A stretch of DNA of 52,768 nucleotides from the NCBI GenBank assembly GCA_017992555.1, contig JAGOOK010000006.1, forward strand, positions 1 to 52,768, read 5' to 3'. This DNA is from Caldisericia bacterium (GTDB lineage Bacteria; Caldisericota; Caldisericia; JAAYUI01). The translations under genes were made by a program, and so were the position numbers. Below are positions 40,760 through 48,411 of this stretch, piece by piece (within the stretch, counting starts at the first letter, position 1; each line of letters begins with the position of its first letter). The notes under the pieces are model-generated. The model ran no database searches and was not told where the DNA came from. It saw only the letters and a program-made list of their open reading frames with translations.

Positions 40760-41466
40760 GGGGATACGAAATAGTGGCATGGGCGCAGTGCAGAAGGGCA
40801 AATGGTGCCATCAGCAACCTGGTTGGCTACACAAAAGATAAGGTTGGTGAAACACTCCTCGAAGCCGGCGCAAAGGCAGTCTTGTGGTCATACAGCCTGA
40901 AGGAGCTTTTTGGTTCTGCAAAATCTGACATCACTTCGTCGATGCTGCTGCTCTCGGGCTCTGGCGACCAGAACGGCGAATACATACCACTGCCAAACCT
41001 TGAGGGCTACCTCACCCAGAGCATGCAGTGGCAAAAAATTATCACGCTGACAGGTTTTGCAAATGTCTATGGCATCAGCATCTCGGCGGCACCTGACTGG
41101 ATCATTCCGCCGTCTCAGCCATATTCTAGCGAGGTTCTGCAAGGATCGGTGGCGATTCTCACGGCAACCCAAAACCCTGGCACCGGGCTTGTGAACCTGA
41201 CAGACATCAAAAAACCGAGGTTTGATTTTCCAAAAGTTGTCAGCCAGGGCTGGAGCGACAAGCCGGTCCCGCCGATGGCGGTGCCCTGGGACATCAACCC
41301 GGACACGTATTGCACGCCACCCCAGCTTGAGGCCGCAAACTACAACATCAACATCCCGATAGCCAAGCACAGGGTACCCTCCTCAGGGCTGGCAGTCTGG
41401 GCGTACTGGGCAACAGCATCCAATCCAAGGCTGAGGGTGACGCTGGTGACAGCGCCGGAGAGGTGA
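40756..41466 (+). CDS. Particle protein of unknown function
   Basis: A 236-residue protein with a GTG start overlapping the previous stop (GTGA), behind GGGGAGGG. It begins RGYEIVAWAQCRRANGAI and is rich in Pro, Trp and Tyr in its second half (GWSDKPVPPMAVPWDINPDTYCTPPQL). No transmembrane helix or known catalytic motif was seen. It is translationally coupled to the lysin gene (GTGA), so it is probably needed together with it, for example as a tail-tip component. Confidence 0.6.
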   Translation: MRGYEIVAWAQCRRANGAISNLVGYTKDKVGETLLEAGAKAVLWSYSLKELFGSAKSDITSSMLLLSGSGDQNGEYIPLPNLEGYLTQSMQWQKIITLTGFANVYGISISAAPDWIIPPSQPYSSEVLQGSVAILTATQNPGTGLVNLTDIKKPRFDFPKVVSQGWSDKPVPPMAVPWDINPDTYCTPPQLEAANYNINIPIAKHRVPSSGLAVWAYWATASNPRLRVTLVTAPER

Positions 41467-42107
41467 GAGCAGTGGAATACATCCTTGATGACCCGAAATA
41501 TCTTGTGCTCCACCATTTTGTAAATGGAAAAATTGGTGCGACAAAAGAAAAGGCCCTTGTTGTGGCAACAAAAAAGCTTAATCCCAGGGAGTACCATTAT
41601 GTGGTTTACTCTGACGGCTCGTGGGAGGGCTGGCAAAAGGAGGGGCTGGTTGCGGCGCACTGCGGTGCCGACAATCAGTCCCAGAGCAGGTGCGGGGCAC
41701 ACAATTTCAATTCGATCGGTGTCTGCTGCATGGGCAATTTTGAAAAAGGCCCGATGGAAGAAAAACAGCTCTCAGGCCTCCTTGCCCTTGTCAGGGATAT
41801 TGTCACACGGCATGGCATTGTACCAGAGAACATTTTGCCGCACAGCGCGATTGCACCAACGGCTTGTCCGGGAAAATATTTCCCACTTTTGGAGGCAAGA
41901 CAGGCGGCGGACGTTCCGCTTGTGAGGGTGGCGATAAACTCTGACCAGGCGCTTGTCATGGGCAGGCCGGACAAAATGCCGTTGAAGCTGGTGCTGGACA
42001 GGGGGCATGCAGTTGCCCCCCTGCGCTGGCTTTGCGAGGCGCTTGGATTCAGGATTGTTTTTCTAAGGGATGGCGGGGTTGTGGAGGTGAGGAAGAAGTT
42101 TTCGTAG
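41463..42107 (+). CDS. N-acetylmuramoyl-L-alanine amidase (lysin) with stalk domain
   Basis: The lysin of the cluster, 214 residues with a GTG start overlapping the previous gene. The N-terminal ~150 residues are an amidase_2 domain. Zinc ligands are H17 (or H18) in LVLHHF, H127 in LPHSAIAP and C135 in TACPG, almost the spacing of T7 lysozyme (H17, H122, C130). The lysine of T7 near the last cysteine is a threonine here. The C-terminal ~60 residues (MPLKLVLDRGHAVAPLRWLCEALGFRIVF) are one copper-amine-oxidase-like stalk domain, the same module found in large host surface proteins, so it may direct the enzyme to the host wall. There is no signal peptide, so a holin or other exit is needed. Confidence 0.88.
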   Translation: MRAVEYILDDPKYLVLHHFVNGKIGATKEKALVVATKKLNPREYHYVVYSDGSWEGWQKEGLVAAHCGADNQSQSRCGAHNFNSIGVCCMGNFEKGPMEEKQLSGLLALVRDIVTRHGIVPENILPHSAIAPTACPGKYFPLLEARQAADVPLVRVAINSDQALVMGRPDKMPLKLVLDRGHAVAPLRWLCEALGFRIVFLRDGGVVEVRKKFS

Positions 42108-42134
42108 GTTCTGAGCTGTAATTTCAGTGATCAG

Positions 42135-42173
42135 CTGGCCTGGGTATCTTAGAGACACCCAGGCCAGTTTTTT
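42135..42173 (+). terminator. Rho-independent terminator of particle operon
   Basis: CTGGCCTGGGT (42135-42145) and ACCCAGGCCAG (42157-42167) form an 11-bp perfect stem followed by six T residues (42168-42173). It lies 28 bases after the lysin stop and closes the cluster. Confidence 0.93.
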
Positions 42174-42184
42174 GTTTCTACCGT

Positions 42185-42213
42185 TTGACAAAACATGTTG
42201 ATTTGGATATCAA
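42185..42213 (+). promoter_or_regulatory. Promoter of OLD-family gene
   Basis: A perfect TTGACA (42185-42190), 17 bases, then TATCAA (42208-42213), 27 bases before the ATG at 42241, with GGGGGT as Shine-Dalgarno. It is independent of the particle operon, whose terminator ends 12 bases upstream. Confidence 0.7.
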
Positions 42214-42240
42214 TTTTATAAAGCCTTTGTTGGGGGTAAT

Positions 42241-44091
42241 ATGAAAATTAAAAAGATATCCATAAAAAATTTTAGAGGCATCAAATCACTCGAAAATCTG
42301 GAACTAAGCGATTTTACAACAATTGTTGGAAAGAATGACGCAGGAAAATCAACTATAATATATGCCATTAATGCATTCTTCGAAGAAAAAGTAATTCCTG
42401 ATGATTTTAATTATGATATGGGCAGTAATGAAAAAATTGAAATAAAGATTTCCTTTGCTCTTGATGAACTTGATTTGAAAAGTAGCGCAATTTTGGATAA
42501 GGATGGCTATTTTTCCTTAAAGAAGGTTTTCTCAAAAGACACATGCAAATTAACATCGATGTTTTATTTTGTTTATGAGACTAGCCAAACAGAATTTCAG
42601 AATCTTTGGGCCAAAGATGATAATAAAGGCGAGTTGGACAATTTGATAAAAAATTTAAGCCTAGAATCGAGGCCAAAGAATAGTGGTTACAAAAAAGCAG
42701 ATAGGATAAAATCAATTTATTCTTCTTTTGAGAGTGCCAATGGTGGCACCTTTATTGAAAACGAGTACCCAATCAATAGTTCTGATCTGAAGAGCATTAC
42801 AAGTTCACTTGAAATAGATTTGCCAACCATATTTTATGTTTCTGCTGATCAAGGCTTGGATAGTAATGATAAGAATTACTCACCACATTATAAGACATTA
42901 TTCAAGTTATTTACAAAAGGCATTGAGAATGAGTTGAATAAAATTCAGAAACATTTTGATGATAGCATAGAAGATTTTTCTGAGAAAATAAAAAATAATC
43001 TTGTAGCAAAACTGAATAAGAATGTAGAAATCAACTCTCGTATAATTTTTGATATTAATAAAGCGTACTCGGAATCAATTTTTGAAATAAAGGACGAGCA
43101 AGAAAACAAATTTATCCCGATTGGAATGAAAGGCGCTGGAATTAAAAGATTATTTGTGATTTCTTTGTTGGAGGCCATAAATGAAACCGGTAACAATGAA
43201 AATATCGTATATCTGATAGAAGAACCTGAGACTTACTTGCACCCGTCTGCCCAAGAGGAGCTTTTCAATGTTTTAAAAGAGTTGTCTGTAAAATCGCAAG
43301 TGTTTGTTACCACTCATTCACCCTTTATCGCTGGCAAAACTTCAATGCAATCCATAGTTTTAGCCAGGAAAGACAATTTGAACCCAAAATATATTACCAA
43401 AAAAGATATGGAATATGAATTATATAATGAAATTGCTGATGATTTAGGGATCAAACCTTATATATTGGATAAAAATGCTGATTACATAATATTTGTTGAA
43501 GGTTCGAGCGATAAAGTATTTATAGAAAGTTCATTTGAAAAATTAACAGGCCAAAAATTATCAAATATGAGTATATTTGTCATTTTTGGAGGGGGAGATT
43601 CAATTGCTAGTTTCATTACGTTAGAATATTTCAAAAAAACAAACAGCTCTCATTTTGATTTCTCCGTAGTTCTTGATGGTGATAAAATAATTGTTGATAA
43701 CAAATCAAATAGAAAAATATTTGAAGCTGTGAATAAATTTTGTCAAGATTATAGCGGTCATTTAGAAATACTTGAAAAATATAATATTGAGAATTATTGT
43801 CATCCAAAAATAATTTGTGAGATATCATCAAAATTACCTTTCTCAAAAGATGATTTGAATAAATTCGATCACAAAAAATCAATGGCATCACAAATAGTAA
43901 ATTTATTAGAAAAAAAATCTATTGATCAAGAGATAATAAAAAACGTGAAAAATGTTGTAAAAAATAATAATATAGCAATATTTGAAAAAATGACAGAACA
44001 AGAGTGGTCAGAGATGGATAAGAATGGAAAACTCAAGGAATTTTATACAGGAATAATTGATATAATAAAATCTCATAGAAGTACTCAGTAA
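42241..44091 (+). CDS. OLD-family ATP-dependent nuclease (ATPase-TOPRIM)
   Basis: A 616-residue protein with an ABC-type ATPase interrupted by helices, followed by a TOPRIM nuclease. The Walker A is GKNDAGKST (30-38), with KNFRGIKSLENL before it. The signature/Walker B region is YLIEEPETYLHPSAQ, and the H-loop follows in FVTTHSPFIAG. TOPRIM begins near residue 415 with IIFVEGSSDKVFIES (catalytic E), continues with IFGGGDSIASF, and has the metal-binding SVVLDGDK. OLD nucleases act in phage defence; class 1 members work alone, class 2 pair with a helicase (Gabija). No helicase is adjacent, so class 1 is likely. The gene is very A/T-rich and thus probably acquired. Confidence 0.88.
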   Translation: MKIKKISIKNFRGIKSLENLELSDFTTIVGKNDAGKSTIIYAINAFFEEKVIPDDFNYDMGSNEKIEIKISFALDELDLKSSAILDKDGYFSLKKVFSKDTCKLTSMFYFVYETSQTEFQNLWAKDDNKGELDNLIKNLSLESRPKNSGYKKADRIKSIYSSFESANGGTFIENEYPINSSDLKSITSSLEIDLPTIFYVSADQGLDSNDKNYSPHYKTLFKLFTKGIENELNKIQKHFDDSIEDFSEKIKNNLVAKLNKNVEINSRIIFDINKAYSESIFEIKDEQENKFIPIGMKGAGIKRLFVISLLEAINETGNNENIVYLIEEPETYLHPSAQEELFNVLKELSVKSQVFVTTHSPFIAGKTSMQSIVLARKDNLNPKYITKKDMEYELYNEIADDLGIKPYILDKNADYIIFVEGSSDKVFIESSFEKLTGQKLSNMSIFVIFGGGDSIASFITLEYFKKTNSSHFDFSVVLDGDKIIVDNKSNRKIFEAVNKFCQDYSGHLEILEKYNIENYCHPKIICEISSKLPFSKDDLNKFDHKKSMASQIVNLLEKKSIDQEIIKNVKNVVKNNNIAIFEKMTEQEWSEMDKNGKLKEFYTGIIDIIKSHRSTQ

Positions 44092-44368
44092 GCCTACTTT
44101 TAGTAAGCCAATCATCATAGAAATAACAAAAAAGATAATATATCAATTATTAATTATAGAAAATTATATCTAACCGTGAATATTTATGAAAGTATGTTTT
44201 TAATAACTATTATTTATAAAAATATATAGACAAAGATATTGTATTTATGAGATGTCTCAGTTATTTATTAAGTAATAATTACTTTTAGCATATTGACAAA
44301 GACATGCACATAAATTAACCCTAATCTGATATTGTGATTATAAAAGTTAAAAAAAGAGGTGGGTAGTT
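44092..44368. other. A/T-rich intergenic region
   Basis: Strongly A/T-rich spacer between the OLD gene and the beta-helix surface protein. It contains TTGACA at 44293-44298, but nothing convincing at -10 distance, and no open frame or hairpin that I can support. The promoter of the following gene should be here. Confidence 0.4.
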
Positions 44369-47300
44369 ATGCTCATGAAAACAATAGTGGGCCTTCTTTT
44401 GGCAATTGGGTTGGTTCTTTATCCTGTTGCTCCGTCAACATTTGTCCAGGGGAGTGACAACAGGAAAATTATAGAAGATGTTCCCATCATCACCCCACAG
44501 GCTATTGTCACCTATCCTGATTGGGTTTTTCCTGCCGCATCGTTCACGACATATCATTACAATGACGTGTATAATCTGGTCCAGAGCGATGTTATTCTGA
44601 AATATACGCTTGACACCGCCAGTCTGTCCCTTCCTTCAAGTTCATGGAGCTATTGGCAGCAAATCGGCATTCATGCGTTAGGCGTGGGATCTGATTTTAA
44701 CCCGCCCATTGGTTCGGGGTGCTGGATGTCGTACGGTGCAAAAGACACTGTGCCTACCCCAGGAGTCCAAAATTCCCAAGACAAATTCAATCTCCAGTAC
44801 CAGGGTGGTCGTGATGAGAGATACTACGATTCGTACAGCCCTATCACGGTAGATTCTCAGGTGGGTACGCCAACGGCCTGGAACAATTATGGATTGTGGT
44901 TTGATCGTGACACGGTTGATCCATGGCAAGATGACATGTGGGGCAATCTTGATGGATGGACATACAATACTGGCGGCATTTACAACGTCGAGATTGCATA
45001 TCACGCAATCAGCCCAACACAGGGTACTGCTTTTGCGACAGTCAACGGCGTGCCAGTTGGTTTTTATACGGCCTGGTCGGCAAACGGCCCCAATCATTCC
45101 TACAATATCGGCATGAGCTTCACCGGGGATATGACCCAAATGCAGATTTTTGGTGGATGCTGGTCAGGGACTGGTTCGGGCCAGAGTATTGCAAGAAATA
45201 TCCAGGTCATAACAGATCAGTCTGTGTGTGGCCCTGGCACGCAATCTGCAGGGAACCGCTACTATTATTATGACCAGGGAGGTGACAGGGGCACAATAAA
45301 CATGTCAGACGGCCAGATTTATGTGGCAACACTGAGGGATATAGACATGTCCATGTCTGGCAATGCAATGCCCCCGCAAACATCAGTAAAGAAATTCAGG
45401 ATGCTGGTTGAAGACTGGGGACTGGGTTCTGGAAACGAGCAGATTCCTCTCCAGATGTACTGGAACATAAACCATCCCAACCCGCCAAATATTTTCTGGA
45501 GCCCCGGAATGAGCGCGCCAAGGCTTGAAAGTGTTGATGAAACAAACGCTGTTCAAAGAACTATGGATTTTGCACCGGGCGTAAGGGGATCTGGCGCGAC
45601 CTCTGCCAACACTCCTTCCCAAGTCCCGGGGACTTTTGATGTCAGGCTGGTGATGGGTCAAATCGAGTCCGGGCCAGATATTGGCAGGTGGAATGTGATT
45701 CCTTACTATAGGTTGCCTGCCGGGGGCTGGACATCCTTTCCCGGTGGCGCGTGGATGACACCAACGGCATTTGACCTTACACAGGCACGCTTGACTTTGC
45801 AGATAAACAGTGATTCGGATGGGTGGACAATCTTTACACCGCCAACAGTCAACACAATAGATCCTTTTGAGTCCTATGTTGATGATGACTGGATTGGTTT
45901 GCCGTACATGGCAGAGGTCAATTTCCCATGCGATCCAGGCAACATACATTACATTGGTGTGGATGCCTTCCCGTCCATAAACCAGGCATACTCGGCCGCC
46001 ATTCCTGGCGCAAATATAAATGTTGCACCTGGCGACTACCAGGAGACAGTTGCAATTAACCAGACAAAGGACGATATAACCATAAGGGGCATGTGCTGGA
46101 CAGACCCGGGACTTTCACCCATAAACACCACAAGACCACATATCTCCGGCCCCAATGGAAGCTTGATTTTTGCCAACAGTGCACAAATAAACAACAACAG
46201 ATTCGAGGACTTGATTATCACAAATGGCGTTCAATTCGTAAATTATGCCCCAATAAATAACCTGTCTTTTGATTTTGTTTATTTCATGGGAACGTTCCCT
46301 GGTCAAGTTCCGATATTTGCCATGAACCAGCCCCCAACAGGAATCGTGAGTAATTTCTACATGGAGAACTGTGTCATTGATGGTGAAAACAATATCAACA
46401 GGGCGGGCATCGGTGGCAACCGCTTTGCGGGTGATTTTACAATCCTGTCAACAGAATTTACCAGGATTATGAATTGGGGAGCCGTGATGGACATTGACAT
46501 TGCATCCGATTACTCGCCATATGGTGGCAACGGGTTCCAGCTGGATGTTGTCACCTTCTCTGACAATTACATTCATCATTGCAACGGGTCCGTCTCTTTG
46601 AGGGGTCATTATATTCAAAAAACGACACAGGTCTTTGCCTCAAACAATCGATGGGAAACAATTGGTGGCAACCAGGGCCTCCAAGGTGAGCAGTGGGCGG
46701 CCCTAGAGGTCAACCATGCAAGCTACGCCAGGATTGACAACAATTTTGTGAATGGTGTTGTCTTGGGCATGTGGGGAGAGGGCCAGGCATTCCAGTTCTG
46801 GGACATTGCCATTCTGGATTGTTTTAGAAACACGATCATAAACAACTATCAGGGGATCTGGATATTTGGAGGCGAAGCCCAGGGAAGCTATGGCGGGCCG
46901 TGGCCAATCCCTGGAGGGTCAATCCACCACAATATCATCTGCGGCAACCAGGAGTATGGTCTGTCTGTTGATCCAAATTGCACAGGAGCAAACCCATTGC
47001 TGGCAGAAAACAACTGGTGGGGTGCAAATGATGGCCCTGAAAAAGATGGCCATGGCGATGAAGTGATCGGGCAGGCCGATTTCAATCCATGGCTTGTACT
47101 CAAAACGTTTGCCCTGCCAGCCAGAATCTTGATTGGTGGATCTGCATCGACCATTACCGGTGACATGAGGATCAATAGTGATGATGTGGACACCTCGGCC
47201 CAGGGATTTTTGCCAGACAACCAGATACTGGTGAATTTCAAGACAAATTTCGGCAGTCTGAATGGAAGTGGCGTTGATGCCTCGGCGTATGTCATAGGTG

Positions 47301-48103
47301 GTGTTGCAACTGTCACCCTCAGGTCTTCAAATACTGAGCAGATAGCAACTGTTTGCGCCAGTGCCGAGTGCAAGTCTGAATATTCCGAGGCCTGCGTCAA
47401 AGTGGAGTTTTATGGCAGGGTGGAATTCAAGATAACAAAGAATGCCGGAAAATCTGTCTATGGCGAGAAAGACAAGTTCACATATACCATCTTTGTCCAC
47501 AATGTTGGCAGTGGAGATGCCGTGGATGTCACCCTCACTGATGTATTCCCGAGGGAGCTTGAGTTTGTGTCCTCCAGGCCCTCTGCAACATCTTCCAACA
47601 CTTCCGTAAGGTTCTCCGTTGGTTCTTTGAGGGTTGGGGAGGCATTTACGGCCACGCTCACATTCAAACTCTCCGAGAAAATAGAGATCCCGGAAAATGG
47701 CCTAACACTCACAAATCTTGCGACTGTTCAGGGCAAGCACCACACATCCGGACAACAGGATTCAAAAACAGACTATGCCTCCATATTCATTCCAAGACAA
47801 CAATCTGTGGAAGTCCTCCAGTTCGAGGTCAACTGGAAGGGGATTGACCTGAAGACAGGCAATGCAAAACTTGGCAATGAAGTGGAATTGCGGGCCAGGG
47901 CAAAAGGTGGCTCCTCGCCTTACAGATTGACATGCTCGTTTGGCGACAACAGTGCTGACCAGAGCGCCGATCTAAAGAATTCTGACAGCGAAGCTGTATT
48001 CAAGCACGCCTTCAGTCAGGCCGGAGACTATAATATTATTATCGCTTGCACTGATACCTATGGTACAACAAAGAGAGTCGAGAGGACCATACATTTAAAA
48101 TAA
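44369..48103 (+). CDS. Giant exported beta-helix protein with DUF11 and PKD domains
   Basis: A 1244-residue exported protein, start ATG behind AGAGGTGGG; a second ATG two codons later is possible. A signal peptide (KTIVGLLLAIGLVLYPVAP) is followed by a Trp/Tyr/Gly-rich region of about 500 residues without a recognised fold. From about 528 to 907 it has a right-handed parallel beta-helix (FPSINQAYSAAIPGANINVAPGDYQE, then repeated N-N-x-F and HHNIICGNQEYGL turns). An Ig/invasin-like domain, a DUF11 repeat (KDKFTYTIFVHNVGSGDAVDVTLTDVFP, about 1019-1140) and a PKD domain (SPYRLTCSFGDNS) follow. It probably acts outside the cell as a glycan-binding or degrading surface protein. No anchor was recognised. 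Confidence 0.82.
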   Translation: MLMKTIVGLLLAIGLVLYPVAPSTFVQGSDNRKIIEDVPIITPQAIVTYPDWVFPAASFTTYHYNDVYNLVQSDVILKYTLDTASLSLPSSSWSYWQQIGIHALGVGSDFNPPIGSGCWMSYGAKDTVPTPGVQNSQDKFNLQYQGGRDERYYDSYSPITVDSQVGTPTAWNNYGLWFDRDTVDPWQDDMWGNLDGWTYNTGGIYNVEIAYHAISPTQGTAFATVNGVPVGFYTAWSANGPNHSYNIGMSFTGDMTQMQIFGGCWSGTGSGQSIARNIQVITDQSVCGPGTQSAGNRYYYYDQGGDRGTINMSDGQIYVATLRDIDMSMSGNAMPPQTSVKKFRMLVEDWGLGSGNEQIPLQMYWNINHPNPPNIFWSPGMSAPRLESVDETNAVQRTMDFAPGVRGSGATSANTPSQVPGTFDVRLVMGQIESGPDIGRWNVIPYYRLPAGGWTSFPGGAWMTPTAFDLTQARLTLQINSDSDGWTIFTPPTVNTIDPFESYVDDDWIGLPYMAEVNFPCDPGNIHYIGVDAFPSINQAYSAAIPGANINVAPGDYQETVAINQTKDDITIRGMCWTDPGLSPINTTRPHISGPNGSLIFANSAQINNNRFEDLIITNGVQFVNYAPINNLSFDFVYFMGTFPGQVPIFAMNQPPTGIVSNFYMENCVIDGENNINRAGIGGNRFAGDFTILSTEFTRIMNWGAVMDIDIASDYSPYGGNGFQLDVVTFSDNYIHHCNGSVSLRGHYIQKTTQVFASNNRWETIGGNQGLQGEQWAALEVNHASYARIDNNFVNGVVLGMWGEGQAFQFWDIAILDCFRNTIINNYQGIWIFGGEAQGSYGGPWPIPGGSIHHNIICGNQEYGLSVDPNCTGANPLLAENNWWGANDGPEKDGHGDEVIGQADFNPWLVLKTFALPARILIGGSASTITGDMRINSDDVDTSAQGFLPDNQILVNFKTNFGSLNGSGVDASAYVIGGVATVTLRSSNTEQIATVCASAECKSEYSEACVKVEFYGRVEFKITKNAGKSVYGEKDKFTYTIFVHNVGSGDAVDVTLTDVFPRELEFVSSRPSATSSNTSVRFSVGSLRVGEAFTATLTFKLSEKIEIPENGLTLTNLATVQGKHHTSGQQDSKTDYASIFIPRQQSVEVLQFEVNWKGIDLKTGNAKLGNEVELRARAKGGSSPYRLTCSFGDNSADQSADLKNSDSEAVFKHAFSQAGDYNIIIACTDTYGTTKRVERTIHLK

Positions 48104-48222
48104 TTGAGTAAAGTTGTCCACTGAACACTGGGTCAGCAGTAGATTTTATGTTGGCTCTATTTTTAACATGAGTATACAGTTATTGTCATATCTAAGTTTT
48201 CCAAGCCTTCAGGTTCCTCTTT

Positions 48223-48239
48223 TGAAACTCAGAGTTTCA
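48223..48239. promoter_or_regulatory. 17-bp palindrome, candidate operator
   Basis: TGAAACTC-A-GAGTTTCA is a perfect palindrome about 130 bases upstream of the promoter of the PQQ/stalk gene. It resembles a regulator binding site, but may equally fold as a small hairpin. Apart from this and the promoter, the 48104-48411 gap shows nothing. Confidence 0.35.
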
Positions 48240-48366
48240 TGGGATGTATATCAAAGAATTAATCATTCACAGATTTGTTCATAGACGTGATGTTATTTCA
48301 ATAAAATAAGCTACAAAAATAAATCGGCACTGATCCTGAAAATCGTAAACAGCTTGTAACAAATTA

Positions 48367-48395
48367 TTGACACAAAATGAGTACAAATATATTCT
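48367..48395 (+). promoter_or_regulatory. Promoter of PQQ-propeller/stalk gene
   Basis: Perfect TTGACA (48367-48372), 17 bases, TATTCT (48390-48395). The ATG at 48412 lies 16 bases later with AGGAGGT (48402-48408) in between, so the leader is short but includes the ribosome binding site. Confidence 0.75.
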
Positions 48396-48411
48396 TGTAA
48401 CAGGAGGTACC

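Larger units (their letters stand above)
26650..42107 (+). mobile_element. Siphophage-type particle gene cluster (GTA-like or domesticated prophage)
   Basis: A continuous, one-directional block of about 15.5 kb encodes packaging, head, tail and lysis functions in canonical siphophage order and ends at a strong terminator. All genes are intact. No integrase, excisionase, repressor, replication gene, small terminase or attachment-site duplication is visible, and host-type genes flank it closely on the left. Base composition resembles the host rather than the A/T-rich defence genes. The lysin carries a host-type stalk domain. This matches the composition and size of known gene-transfer-agent structural clusters, but a remnant prophage with missing modules, or a phage with genes elsewhere, remains possible. 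Confidence 0.75.

Noticed and set aside
44293-44344. Promoter for the beta-helix protein from TTGACA at 44293
   Set aside because: No -10 element at 15-19 bases; TATAAA at 44339 is too far away.
48367-48411. N-terminal extension of the PQQ/stalk protein to a TTG at 48367
   Set aside because: This stretch is the TTGACA/TATTCT promoter and AGGAGGT site; the signal peptide begins at 48412.
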